A stretch of 64,000 nt of DNA from Bacillota bacterium (lineage in GTDB: Bacteria > Bacillota > Clostridia > Lachnospirales > Lachnospiraceae): the NCBI GenBank assembly GCA_023442465.1, contig JAEZZQ010000044.1, forward strand, positions 26,324 to 90,323, given 5' to 3'. The notes under the pieces were generated by a model. It worked only from the letters and a program-made list of their open reading frames with translations, had not been told where the DNA came from and made no database searches. The position numbers and the translations under genes were made by a program. Positions 25,792 through 35,272 of this stretch are shown here, piece after piece (the first letter of the stretch is position 1; every line of letters begins with the position of its first letter).

Positions 25792-26378
25792 CAAACCACC
25801 CCTGCCTTCTCAAAATGCTTCTTAAGCAACTTATTTCCGAGCAATCCGCCTATCAATCCGCCGGTCAAAGCAAGCCCCAGCAAAACAAAAATAAACCAGC
25901 TCGGCGTCAATGCATCCAGCTTGTTCACATAATCCTGATTATAATAATTCAAGCATGCTTGCAAAAATGCTTCTTTTGCAAATACAAGAAGCCAGAACGG
26001 CCCCATTCCCGTACAGGCAAACACCATATAACTGATAACATAAAGCTTTCGCGAGCGATACTTTCCCGCATAGACTATAAGTTCAGCAACAAGACCGCAT
26101 AAAAGAGACCAAACACCGGCCAGCCATACGCCACCCATTGATGTAACCAAACCTACCGCAACAGCCAATATGAAAATAGCACCTCGCTTTGGTACTTTCG
26201 TTACGTATAACATATAGATAGAACCCAGAACCACACCCAGGATCAGCGGTGCCATCAAATAAAGCACCGGAATGAATCCCGTTAACCCTACTGTTATAAA
26301 AAGAACAACCACATACAAGGCCGCAAAGGCCCCGGCAACAATTAAGTCTTTTGATTTTAGTTTTGTTTTTTCAGACAT
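25791..26378 (-). CDS. ECF transporter S component, MptD/Trep_Strep type
   Basis: A 195-aa hydrophobic protein with six predicted helices (FAALYVVVLFITVGLTGFIPVLYLMAPL) and the layout of the MptD-like S-component family, found in Firmicutes next to EcfT, a double ATPase and two exporter-fold ABC proteins. It is the first gene of a five-gene operon, with a strong AGGAGG 7 bases before ATG and a promoter with overlapping operators. The ligand of this S family is not established; a metal chelate, haem or siderophore is a guess from gene context. Confidence 0.82.
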   Translation of the reverse strand: MSEKTKLKSKDLIVAGAFAALYVVVLFITVGLTGFIPVLYLMAPLILGVVLGSIYMLYVTKVPKRGAIFILAVAVGLVTSMGGVWLAGVWSLLCGLVAELIVYAGKYRSRKLYVISYMVFACTGMGPFWLLVFAKEAFLQACLNYYNQDYVNKLDALTPSWFIFVLLGLALTGGLIGGLLGNKLLKKHFEKAGVV

Positions 26379-26405
26379 TTTAAGCCTCCTTTTTTTAGCT
26401 TTGCT

Positions 26406-26473
26406 CTAACCAATTATTTGGTTAGTTCTGACTAACTCTAAGAAACTATATCATTCCTCCCAAATTCTGTCAA
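26406..26473 (-). promoter_or_regulatory. Promoter and tandem operators of the ECF/ABC operon
   Basis: On the minus strand TTGACA (26473-26468), a 17-base spacer and TATAGT (26450-26445) form a near-consensus SigA promoter. Just downstream lie two overlapping inverted repeats, TTAGT-TCTG-ACTAA (26422-26435) and CTAACCAA-TTAT-TTGGTTAG (26406-26425). They cover the predicted transcription start, so a dimeric repressor is expected. Its identity is unknown. Confidence 0.75.
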
Positions 26474-26580
26474 TATTGTTTTTGCATATTGATAAAATCT
26501 ATTATTTTCATCCCGGCTTTTACGTTTTAATGTAAACAGCGAGAGCAAATGCGGGGGAGGTTCTTGCCATGTATCACTTC

Positions 26581-26622
26581 AGAAAAATAGAGTTAGGCTG
26601 TCCAGCCTAACTCTATTTTTCT
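26581..26622. terminator. Perfect bidirectional terminator
   Basis: Arms of 19 bases (26581-26599 and 26604-26622) are exact reverse complements around loop GTCC, with ATTTTTCT at one end and AGAAAAAT at the other. It lies just after the glucan phosphorylase stop (26633, minus strand) and upstream of the ECF promoter. Confidence 0.92.
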
Positions 26623-26632
26623 AATATATATT

Positions 26633-29600
26633 CTAATTCATGAATACCTGTATTTGCTTCACTTCTCCGTTTCTTACCGCAAGAGCGTCTATACCGGATA
26701 TAATACCGTTTTCGTATTCCTCCATACTGCTGTCCTGACGAATAATTCTTATTTTAATTTCATACCCTCCGGGAATATAAGCCTTTTTCTCCGCCAGATA
26801 GAATACCACCGGAATTTTTCCTAAAAATACCGCCTGTATTTTCTTCTCCTCTCCGATTAAATATTCGGGAAACAGAGGCATTATCCGCAGCTTCAGCTCA
26901 CCCGTTTCCATTGAAAAAGGATGGGGGCCGAACATCATAATCTGCCACATATGGATGAATTCCGCCGTAGAACCGCTAAGCCTTGCCACAAAACCTTTTC
27001 CGTGCAGCTTCTCATTGTGATTCGCACTGCTGGCGATAAAGGAGGAGTTTTCCATCGGACTTCTGCCATACACGTCCGCATCTAAAAAGGGGACTGCTGC
27101 ATTTTCGAAATCCTCTATGAATTCTCCATACATTTCTGATTTCAAAAGTTCCAGTAAATACTTGTATTCCATATGAAGCCAAATAGATTCATTTTCAAGC
27201 CAACCGGGGGTAAATGCTTTGGAACGGCCTACCTCGAAGCTCACCTCGCTCAGTGACTCGTTTACCTTGTACATCCGGAGCCTTTCATCGTACATTCCGC
27301 TGTTTTTCACTTTCCGGTACAGCTTTTCTTTTTCTTCCTTAGATGCATTCAGCTTCAGGAAACGAACAGGTCCCTCCAGGAAATACGGCATCTGTCCCAA
27401 ACGCACTTCCTTAACATCAATACCGTTTCCGGTTTTCTCATAATCCGTCACTTCATAAGTAAAATATGCCGGACTCATTCCATTTCCATACGCGACTGCC
27501 CTCTCGATACCGGCCAAAACAAGAGCACGGAACCGTTTTAAAATGTATACTGCTTCCTTTGCCGGGATTTCTGCAGTTTTCCCGCTCACCCCGAACAAAG
27601 TCCTTTCACGGTATTCTTCCTTTACATCATTGAGGGCTTTCCATGTTTCCATTCCGCTCCATGCGACATCTCCTGCTGCCGGTACACCGCCCTCTTGTGT
27701 AAACCTGCCTGTTTCACTTATCAGTACGGCATTTCCCTCCGGCACAGACTTTCCCGATTGAATCTCCAGCGCATTATTCAACCCTGTCATCAGGTCAACG
27801 ATTTCTTCCGCACATACCACTGTTCTTTTGTATCTTTCCAGCTCTTCAATAACAAAGTCCAGCATTCTGCAAAGCTCGTAAGTTTCGCACATAGAAGAGC
27901 CCAGAAGTCCCGGCATTCCGTTAAGCGCATCGTACCATCCCGGCTTGCCGCCCTCCATTTCGATTCCCATTCCATATGGATCCAGCGTCGCAACCTTCAC
28001 CGCACACAAAAGCAGCAGCTTCTCCATTAACGTCGTATAATAGGTATCTCCCTTTCCATATCCGGTGCGGACTATCTGTCGGTTCACTTCTTTCTTTACC
28101 TCGTGATTCAAGGTATGATACTGTCTGATTCCTTTTTCCGTTTCTTCATAGCGAAGCCGCCTCGGATTCACCGCTGCCTGGGATTCAAAATAGGTAAAAG
28201 AAGCATCGTCGAACAGCAGCGACTCCTCCTTATCCGGATATACTGACAGATATGTTTCCACTAAATCTAAGTTATAGGTCCAATGGTCCGTCCAATAGCC
28301 CTCTCCGAAGGATGCGTTAACGGCACTGTCAGCCTCATCCATTACTGCACCGGTAAACTCTTCCAAAGCAGTACTTTCTCTTCCCCCTTCCACCATCTTC
28401 AGAATCTTATACTTCTTGACAAATCTTGCCAGACTTCCCGGCGTAAAGGGCTTGGATAACTCCTCTTTTGTTTGACTCAACAAGTCATCTTTAATGAAAA
28501 CCGAGAGTTTATCCACTTTTTCTTCTTTTATCGTATATACCGCCCTCTGCACCAAAAGAGGATTGTATCCGTCGGTTTGAATGAGATTATAGAACGTCTT
28601 AATATTCATGTCCCCTACATAGGGCGTAAACAGCACGTCGCATCTTCTGTTCTGATTTACATCTCTGAAATTGGCGTTTCCTTGCGAATAAAATTCAGGC
28701 GACATCTGGAAAAAATTATAATCCCTCTCGATGTCTCCGTGCTTCCTTGAGTAAAGATAGAATATCTTTTCTCTTCCCAGCTTCACCGGATAACCTCCCC
28801 GAAGGAGATTATCCAGATAAGTCTGCTTGCAATACGCATCGAATACCGGATTCCCTGTTTCCGTATGGATTACTTCACACAATTCCTCCGTCAATCGGAC
28901 GGCCTCCGCTCTCTTGGCTTCAAAATACTTTCTTCCGACACACTTGTCAGAAAACTCTCTCAATATCTCTTTGCTTTCCACCATACCAATTACCTCATAT
29001 ATGGTGACACTTTCCTCTGCTTCCAATTCCTTCTCTATCGCAAAAAAACTACACGGTACATTGTTTTCCGTAATTTGTCCACATTCCAACAGTTCTGTCA
29101 GATTCATTTCCTCCAGGCCGACTGCGCTGGTCAATGAAGTATCATAGGAAAACACCACCTCCGGGTCCACAATAACCGGAAGCTTCTCTCCGTTCTCCGT
29201 TACCGCAAAGCTGTAATTCCCCTCTTTAATCTCCTGCACGGCAATACTATCCGCAATACTGGCGCGGACTCTGAAATACGGCAGCCTGTTCTCCGCATCC
29301 TCCACCTGCATCCAGGCCTTAGCGGTCTGTCCTATCTCCTTCATATGAGTAAGAGAAACCCCATAAGGTATAAGCGCAGGCATGCCATCCAGTACCTGAA
29401 GCTGCATCCTTTTACCGCTCACATTCCTAAACGTAACCTCTCTCACAAGCCCACCGATATTTTCCTCAGGCAGCGTATAATAAAGAACATTCGTCTGAAG
29501 TCCCTCTGTACTATCCACTTCTTCTATCTCGAATTCATTCATCCCAATATACATCGCTGTCTTCTTCCCCTCATCCGAAAACGGCTCCATATACCTGCCA

Positions 29601-29845
29601 TCCTTTTTTACAAACGTCCGGAATCCTTGCCTCTTCGTCATCTGATAGGCTTGATATGCCGGATAAAACTCCATAATGGAATGATCCTTATCCCCACTCC
29701 CAAAGCTGCTGATCCCCTGCCCTCTATTCACATAAAAAGTCCAAACCGGAATCCCCAACCTTCCGCTAATCCCCGGCAAAAAACTGGAAAAAACCGTCTT
29801 CTTCCCAAAATCCTCTATTACATACCTACCCATCTTATCAAACAT
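26633..29845 (-). CDS. Large glucan phosphorylase-like protein (GH94/GH149/GH161 clan)
   Basis: About 1070 aa, cytoplasmic, no signal peptide. It has an N-terminal beta-sandwich region, then an (alpha/alpha)6-barrel with FFQMSPEFYSQGNANFRDVNQNRR, EGYWTDHWTYNLDLVE and KPGWYDALNGMPGLLGSS, where the Asp in WYDALN is the probable general acid. The C-terminal part has ANHNEKLHGKGFVARLSG. The length and motifs fit the oversized relatives of cellobiose phosphorylase that phosphorolyse beta-glucans (beta-1,2- or beta-1,3-linked) to glucose-1-phosphate. Which family applies cannot be settled by eye. ATG 29845 was chosen for its AAGGAG; the frame extends to 29869. The next enzyme of the clan lies upstream in the same direction. 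Confidence 0.75.
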   Translation of the reverse strand: MFDKMGRYVIEDFGKKTVFSSFLPGISGRLGIPVWTFYVNRGQGISSFGSGDKDHSIMEFYPAYQAYQMTKRQGFRTFVKKDGRYMEPFSDEGKKTAMYIGMNEFEIEEVDSTEGLQTNVLYYTLPEENIGGLVREVTFRNVSGKRMQLQVLDGMPALIPYGVSLTHMKEIGQTAKAWMQVEDAENRLPYFRVRASIADSIAVQEIKEGNYSFAVTENGEKLPVIVDPEVVFSYDTSLTSAVGLEEMNLTELLECGQITENNVPCSFFAIEKELEAEESVTIYEVIGMVESKEILREFSDKCVGRKYFEAKRAEAVRLTEELCEVIHTETGNPVFDAYCKQTYLDNLLRGGYPVKLGREKIFYLYSRKHGDIERDYNFFQMSPEFYSQGNANFRDVNQNRRCDVLFTPYVGDMNIKTFYNLIQTDGYNPLLVQRAVYTIKEEKVDKLSVFIKDDLLSQTKEELSKPFTPGSLARFVKKYKILKMVEGGRESTALEEFTGAVMDEADSAVNASFGEGYWTDHWTYNLDLVETYLSVYPDKEESLLFDDASFTYFESQAAVNPRRLRYEETEKGIRQYHTLNHEVKKEVNRQIVRTGYGKGDTYYTTLMEKLLLLCAVKVATLDPYGMGIEMEGGKPGWYDALNGMPGLLGSSMCETYELCRMLDFVIEELERYKRTVVCAEEIVDLMTGLNNALEIQSGKSVPEGNAVLISETGRFTQEGGVPAAGDVAWSGMETWKALNDVKEEYRERTLFGVSGKTAEIPAKEAVYILKRFRALVLAGIERAVAYGNGMSPAYFTYEVTDYEKTGNGIDVKEVRLGQMPYFLEGPVRFLKLNASKEEKEKLYRKVKNSGMYDERLRMYKVNESLSEVSFEVGRSKAFTPGWLENESIWLHMEYKYLLELLKSEMYGEFIEDFENAAVPFLDADVYGRSPMENSSFIASSANHNEKLHGKGFVARLSGSTAEFIHMWQIMMFGPHPFSMETGELKLRIMPLFPEYLIGEEKKIQAVFLGKIPVVFYLAEKKAYIPGGYEIKIRIIRQDSSMEEYENGIISGIDALAVRNGEVKQIQVFMN

Positions 29846-30071
29846 CTTTTCCACTCCTTCCATAAACAAACATTTCTTTCCTTATACTACGATTTACTCC
29901 CCACTCTTTTATCCCCCTTCTCACACCAAACTCCATCCTCATCCCCACGTTCAGCCACCGCCTCTTACTTACCACAGCCAAAATTTTCGGGCAATTTTAT
30001 TTTACCGTAACCAAAGCTGCCGAAGAAAGCCGGCCTCCCACCACCACCTAAAATTTCACAAAATCCCCTTT

Positions 30072-32768
30072 TTACCTCAAAATCACTACAATATCATTCT
30101 CCCTATGCACCTTACAAGAAACGAAATACTCCTTCCCAATCAAAGCATCTTTTCCCGCCACAAGCTGCCCATTCATAATAACTTCCTTCACTTCATACTC
30201 TCCATACGACTTCATAAGCGGATTTAAATACTTCACATGCAGCTTCCGTCCCGCAAACTCTAAATGCACCGCGGCCTCATGATTCTTATCGAACTGCTCC
30301 GCCATAAGCTTCGGCTCCAGCTTCAGGCTGCCATACTCTCCTTTTACTCCATACATCTCAGTGAGCACCGTCATCAGCAGCCAGCTCGCTGCCCCCGTAA
30401 GGTAATGGTAAACTCCCCTTCCTTTCGGGTCTATATATTCAGGGATCCCCGGGTATATCTTACTCTTTGTCACATCACTCGCATGGCTGTATAGGCTCTT
30501 TACCGCCTTATAACCTTCCTTTACAAACCCGCGCTTATATAAAGCGTTGGCATACATCGTCGTCATATGGCTGAACACCGCGCCGTTTTCCTTCTGTCCA
30601 TAGGCAAAGCCGAACATTCTTCCCATATCGGCCTTGATTTCTTCGAAATTCGTATTTAAGCGATAGCCGCCTACCTCCGGCGCGTAGAGATATTCATCCG
30701 CAGACTTTACGATCTCCTCTACCTGCTTCTCCTGCGCAGTCCCCGACATAATGGCAAATACCTGCCCGGTCAGCATCATGCGTACTCCCTTTTCAAAATC
30801 GCCCTCTACCCTTTTTCCGCTGTTATCGTAATAGCTATTGTACCAGGAAAGCCCCGCACCATTTTTGATCCATTCCGTCTTTCTGATATGCTCCTTCAGC
30901 CAATCGGCTTTTTTCCTTAGATTCTCCGCCAGCCTTTCCGTATCTATTTCAAATCTCTCACCGCTTACCGTATGCCCGCAGGCGTTACAATAGCGCTTTA
31001 ACAGCTCCTTCTTCTCCTCTATACTCTCATAAAGCCCTTTCTCTTCACAAAGAAGCAGCTCCATTTCCTTCAAAAGAGTGACAGTCTGCACCTTTCCCTT
31101 CTTTCTCATACGAAGTAAAAGGTCCGCGATTTCCTCCAGATTTCCCGCATAAGCTGCCGTAAATGCCACACTCTCTCCCCGCTCCGGCGCCATGTCCAGC
31201 GCATCGTTCCAGTCAGCCCCCCTAAGTCGCATATGATTGTGCTCCCCCACATCATAAAATGCGGTAAGGTGCTGCAGCAATACGTGCTCAAGAATCGTTC
31301 CTCTGTAAGCATCGCCCTCTGCCGTTTTCTGAATGCAGCCCTGCTCCGGCACCCAGTTCTCATCACTGCCTTCCCCCCGGAAGCCTTGGGCATCCTTGAA
31401 ATATCCTGCTTCCTCCAGCATGAAATCCAAATCACCGCTTTGCTTGATATACAAATGAGAAGTCATGAAGGGCCACATGCCATGGTCCATCCATACTCTG
31501 GCAATTCCGTTTCTATCCGCAATGAACTCGCCCTGCTCCTTTCCGATAATCGTAGCGTTGGTTCCGTCCACGCGCACGCCCCCGAAATTAGACAGAAGCA
31601 TTTCTCTGACACCGGAAGGGTTCATCATAAGAAGTGCCAGACAGTCCTGCCACAAATCCCTCCAGCCTCTTCCTCCTTTTCCATAATCATGATGGGGCAG
31701 GAAGGAACAGCCATAAATGCGTCGCAGTATCGGCTGGAAATTCACCCAATACATCCATCTGTCGAACCTATCGTCTCCTGATTCATAAGAGATGTTTACC
31801 TTTCCGTTCCAATATTCCTTTGTCTCTTTCAGCTTCTTCAAAAAGACCTCTTCTGTCAGGTAGGAATCTGCTGCCTTCGAAAGAGCATCCACATCTTCTC
31901 CATACCCAAGAGCCACCACGTAGGAAATCCTCTCACCCGGATTTATCGTGAATTCTTCAAACACAATTCCGCCCATGGCTTCGAAGCCGTCCACCTGTAT
32001 ACCCGCAGGTACCATATCTATCTTCTCCCCATACAGCACACCGGGATTCTCAAAATCGCCTCCTTCACCGATGAAATCCTCGGCTACCGGAATAAAACCG
32101 ATGGGAAGCCTGCCGTTTCCCCTTCCAAACACGCCATATACTACCGCGTTCTTTCTATGGCCGCGTTCATCAAAAGTCAGCGTAGGATTCACCACAACGC
32201 CGTTTTCTGCCGTTATGATCCGGTGGAGCATGCTCGTAACGTTCCTATGATCCCTTATATTGTCCGCACTGCGCGCATATATGGGAATGGCTGCCACGGG
32301 TGTGGCCGTTATGTAATTTTTCCCTGTATTTTCAATCGTTATCATAGTCAGCTCAACCTTGTCCTCCGTATGAGGAACAAAGGTCGTCACCTCTGAGGTC
32401 AGACCATAGGCGGAAGATTTCCTCTTCACCTTATGCCACATAATACCCGCTTCAAGGACCGTCTCCTCCTTCGCCTTAGTGAACTTCTCCGTCTGCTGCC
32501 TGGAAGAAACCCCCGTAGCGGACCAAAGCTCTCCGCTTTGCATTTTTAGCCAGAAATTACGGGATGACTTATTATTATGTAAATTTTCATTGCTGACCGG
32601 CTCTAACAAAAATGTATTCTGCCCAGTCTTGGAATCCCCGCCAAGCAAGGGCGTAACACTGCTCATGACCCCTGATTCTCCTGCTACCGGAAAATAAAGA
32701 TAACTCGTAAGCTCCGGATTCTCTATCCGAAAACTGCCTTCTGCATCGATAAATTTGTACTGTTCCAT
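30072..32768 (-). CDS. GH94 family disaccharide/oligosaccharide phosphorylase
   Basis: 898 aa. Typical GH94 features are the N-terminal beta-sandwich (FLLEPVSNENLHNNKSSRNFW), the barrel motif GGRGWRDLWQDCLALL, and catalytic region MRLRGADWNDALDMAPERGES, where Asp of WNDALD is the general acid that assists phosphate attack. The C-terminus is a jelly roll (GSLKLEPKLMAEQFDKNHEAAVHLEFAGRK). Its length is close to characterised laminaribiose phosphorylases (about 900 aa) and longer than cellobiose phosphorylase (about 810), so a beta-1,3 substrate is plausible but unproven. Strong AAGGAG before ATG. An AraC gene is divergent upstream, and the second large phosphorylase is downstream. Confidence 0.85.
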   Translation of the reverse strand: MEQYKFIDAEGSFRIENPELTSYLYFPVAGESGVMSSVTPLLGGDSKTGQNTFLLEPVSNENLHNNKSSRNFWLKMQSGELWSATGVSSRQQTEKFTKAKEETVLEAGIMWHKVKRKSSAYGLTSEVTTFVPHTEDKVELTMITIENTGKNYITATPVAAIPIYARSADNIRDHRNVTSMLHRIITAENGVVVNPTLTFDERGHRKNAVVYGVFGRGNGRLPIGFIPVAEDFIGEGGDFENPGVLYGEKIDMVPAGIQVDGFEAMGGIVFEEFTINPGERISYVVALGYGEDVDALSKAADSYLTEEVFLKKLKETKEYWNGKVNISYESGDDRFDRWMYWVNFQPILRRIYGCSFLPHHDYGKGGRGWRDLWQDCLALLMMNPSGVREMLLSNFGGVRVDGTNATIIGKEQGEFIADRNGIARVWMDHGMWPFMTSHLYIKQSGDLDFMLEEAGYFKDAQGFRGEGSDENWVPEQGCIQKTAEGDAYRGTILEHVLLQHLTAFYDVGEHNHMRLRGADWNDALDMAPERGESVAFTAAYAGNLEEIADLLLRMRKKGKVQTVTLLKEMELLLCEEKGLYESIEEKKELLKRYCNACGHTVSGERFEIDTERLAENLRKKADWLKEHIRKTEWIKNGAGLSWYNSYYDNSGKRVEGDFEKGVRMMLTGQVFAIMSGTAQEKQVEEIVKSADEYLYAPEVGGYRLNTNFEEIKADMGRMFGFAYGQKENGAVFSHMTTMYANALYKRGFVKEGYKAVKSLYSHASDVTKSKIYPGIPEYIDPKGRGVYHYLTGAASWLLMTVLTEMYGVKGEYGSLKLEPKLMAEQFDKNHEAAVHLEFAGRKLHVKYLNPLMKSYGEYEVKEVIMNGQLVAGKDALIGKEYFVSCKVHRENDIVVILR

Positions 32769-32940
32769 AAGCTAAAACTCCTTCCCATTTACGACAAATA
32801 AATTCATGTTTTCCAAATCTTATCCGTCGCCCTAATACACGTTGCTTTTTCCTTATATACCAAGTATAATGTATAAAAATATATTTATTCTATATTAAAA
32901 ATGTAGTTTTCTATAACAATATTGTCTATAGGAGGATTCC

Positions 32941-33843
32941 ATGGAGAAATTCAGACTTTTTCTTGATAATAATCTGAAGGAAAGAAATACTACCGACAAA
33001 TATTCCTTCCCTTTTCGTGTGGGCTATGAGAGGCTTTCCAATTATGAACAGGATTCTTTTCCTATCCACTGGCATCCCGAAGTAGAATTTACCTATGTAA
33101 CGGAAGGCACCATGGAATACCAGGCAAACGATAATTTATATAAAATCAGTGCCGGAAACGGGATTTTCACTAACTCCAATGTCTTGCATACCGCCAGAAC
33201 AGTCGGCGCGGAGACCGACTGCAGCTATATCGCCTTTGTGCTCAATCCTGTTATCATCTTCGGCTATGAGGACAGCCTTATTTTCAACCGGTATGTTAAT
33301 CCCATCTGTACGGAGCCGGAACTCTTTTCCAAATATTTAAGCGGGGATTCCCCCTTTGGAAAACAAATGATTTCCCTGCTTTTGGAGGCCGCCGAATTAC
33401 AAGACCAGACGAAGGCAGGCTATGAGCTTCTCGTTGCGGAAAAGCTCTGCTCGCTATGGTTTCTCCTTTTTCAGGAGCTTCAGCCCTTTTTAAATCAAAA
33501 AGAGACCGGCACAGCAACCGACATCAACCGCCTGAAAACGGCAATCGGCTTCATCCAGTCTCATTATAGCGAGGATATTTCCCTTCAGGACATCGCCGGT
33601 TCCTGTCATATAAGCAAAAGCGAATGCTGCCATTTGTTCAAGCGAACGCTGCGCCAGACCCCCTTTACCTATTTATTGAACTATCGCATACAAAAAAGCC
33701 TTCCTCTGCTTTTAAGCGGGGGACAATCCATGACGGAAATTGCCGTAGAAATAGGATTTCACGGAAGCAGTTACTTTTCAGAAACCTTTAAAAAAATTAT
33801 GAGCTGCTCTCCCAGCGATTACCGGAAAACTCATTCGAAATAA
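32941..33843 (+). CDS. AraC-family regulator with cupin sensor domain
   Basis: 300 aa: N-terminal cupin-like sugar-sensing domain (about 35-150, SFPIHWHPEVEFTYVTEGTMEYQANDN) and C-terminal double HTH (about 200-298, ISLQDIAGSCHISKSECCHLFK; MTEIAVEIGFHGSSYFSETFKK). AGGAGG lies 5-6 bases before the ATG. It is divergent from the GH94 gene across a 172-base region, the usual arrangement for a local activator of the phosphorylase genes. Effector unknown. Confidence 0.9.
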   Translation: MEKFRLFLDNNLKERNTTDKYSFPFRVGYERLSNYEQDSFPIHWHPEVEFTYVTEGTMEYQANDNLYKISAGNGIFTNSNVLHTARTVGAETDCSYIAFVLNPVIIFGYEDSLIFNRYVNPICTEPELFSKYLSGDSPFGKQMISLLLEAAELQDQTKAGYELLVAEKLCSLWFLLFQELQPFLNQKETGTATDINRLKTAIGFIQSHYSEDISLQDIAGSCHISKSECCHLFKRTLRQTPFTYLLNYRIQKSLPLLLSGGQSMTEIAVEIGFHGSSYFSETFKKIMSCSPSDYRKTHSK

Positions 33844-33855
33844 AACACCAAAAAA

Positions 33856-33892
33856 AGACAGATGCGATGTAAATCGCATCTGTCTCGTTTTA
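33856..33892 (+). terminator. Terminator after the AraC gene
   Basis: AGACAGATGCGAT (33856-33868) pairs perfectly with ATCGCATCTGTCT (33873-33885) and is followed by CGTTTT. The A-run on the left side may let it work for the convergent PFK gene too. Confidence 0.88.
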
Positions 33893-33913
33893 TAAAAATT
33901 ACTTTCAGAAGAT

Positions 33914-35143
33914 CTATTTTCTTACTAAATGTCTCGGCAAACCATTGACGAATAAAGGCTGTAACTCGCCGATAATAAGCGGTCTTGCATATTTCTCATA
34001 GCCTTCGTTAAGGCCGCATCCATCTGCTGTGATCCATTCTGCCGGAACCGGTCTCTCAACGTTAGCGATTGCATGAATATCGTATGCACTCGTACCGCAC
34101 TGATAAGGATCGTCTCCATTTCTGTCAAGAGTAATCATCATGCCGGTCTTGCCTTCCTCTGCGGCAACAACAGCGTCATGTCCAACCTGGAATGCCTCGT
34201 TGATGTCTGTCAGGGAAGCGAGATGAGTAGCTGCACGCTGTAAGGTAGAGAATTCTACCGCACGAGCCTTAAGACCTGTCTCAGCCGCTACCAAAGAGCA
34301 AAGATAAGAAGCAGTACCGGACAACTGCTTGTGTCCAAACGCATCCACTGCCTTATCCGCATCTGCGAGCTCGCATACAAAACGTCCGTCTGCCAAAGCT
34401 ACGCCTTCGGATACTGCGATCACTACAGAACTCTTCGTAGCGCCCAGCTCTTTTACCTTAGCCATGAACTTGTCCACATCAAAAGCTACTTCCGGAAGGT
34501 AGATAGCATCCACGCCGCTGCAATCTTCTCCCTTTGCGAGTGCTGCCGCTGCAGTCAGCCAACCTGCATGGCGTCCCATAATCTCTACGATACATACCGT
34601 AGGCTTCTCAACACCAAAAGACTCATTGTCGCGGATGATTTCCTTTAAGCTTGTAGCGATATACTTCGCTGCAGAGCCATATCCCGGACAGTGATCCGTA
34701 ATCGGAAGGTCATTATCAATAGTCTTAGGTACACCCATGAATCTCTGCGGCTTATTGTGAGCGGCTGCATAATCAGACAGCATCTTCACGGTATCCATAG
34801 AATCGTTACCGCCCGCATAAAATAAACATTCGATGTCGTGCTTTTCCATTATTTCAAATACTTTTTCATATACTTCTTCATGCCCTTCAATTTTAGGCAT
34901 TTTGAAACGGCAGGAGCCTAAAAATGCTGAAGGAGTTCTCTTCAATAACTCAATACCGGTCTCATCTGAGAGATATTCATCGAGGTCGCACAAATTATCC
35001 TGCAAAAATCCTTGGATACCATGTACCATACCATATACTTTCTTTACGCCAAGCTTTTTAGCTGCTGCATATACGCCAGCTACCGATGAGTTAATTACGG
35101 CCGTAGGTCCGCCGGACTGTCCAACAACAATATTTCCTTTCAT
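33914..35143 (-). CDS. 6-phosphofructokinase, probably pyrophosphate-dependent
   Basis: 409 aa. Signatures are GQSGGPTAVINSS at the N-terminus (phosphoryl-donor loop), FYAGGNDSMDTV and PKTIDNDLPITDHCPGYGSAAKY, and the F6P-site EIMGRHAGW. The GGNDS loop has Asp at the position where ATP-dependent enzymes have Gly (GGDGS), the established marker of PPi use, while the preceding residue is Asn instead of Asp. It catalyses reversible phosphorylation of fructose-6-phosphate. Monocistronic, good AGGAGAGG ribosome site. It fits a lifestyle saving ATP by combining phosphorylases with PPi-linked glycolysis. Confidence 0.88.
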   Translation of the reverse strand: MKGNIVVGQSGGPTAVINSSVAGVYAAAKKLGVKKVYGMVHGIQGFLQDNLCDLDEYLSDETGIELLKRTPSAFLGSCRFKMPKIEGHEEVYEKVFEIMEKHDIECLFYAGGNDSMDTVKMLSDYAAAHNKPQRFMGVPKTIDNDLPITDHCPGYGSAAKYIATSLKEIIRDNESFGVEKPTVCIVEIMGRHAGWLTAAAALAKGEDCSGVDAIYLPEVAFDVDKFMAKVKELGATKSSVVIAVSEGVALADGRFVCELADADKAVDAFGHKQLSGTASYLCSLVAAETGLKARAVEFSTLQRAATHLASLTDINEAFQVGHDAVVAAEEGKTGMMITLDRNGDDPYQCGTSAYDIHAIANVERPVPAEWITADGCGLNEGYEKYARPLIIGELQPLFVNGLPRHLVRK

Positions 35144-35272
35144 ATTTCCTCTCCTTTGATCTTCTTATAATTTCTTTATTTCAACCGCGTTTTGTGTATG
35201 CGGTCAATTACCACCACCGATTATAACAGATTCACTTCGGCAATACAAGATAAAATACCCGTTTTATCCTTC

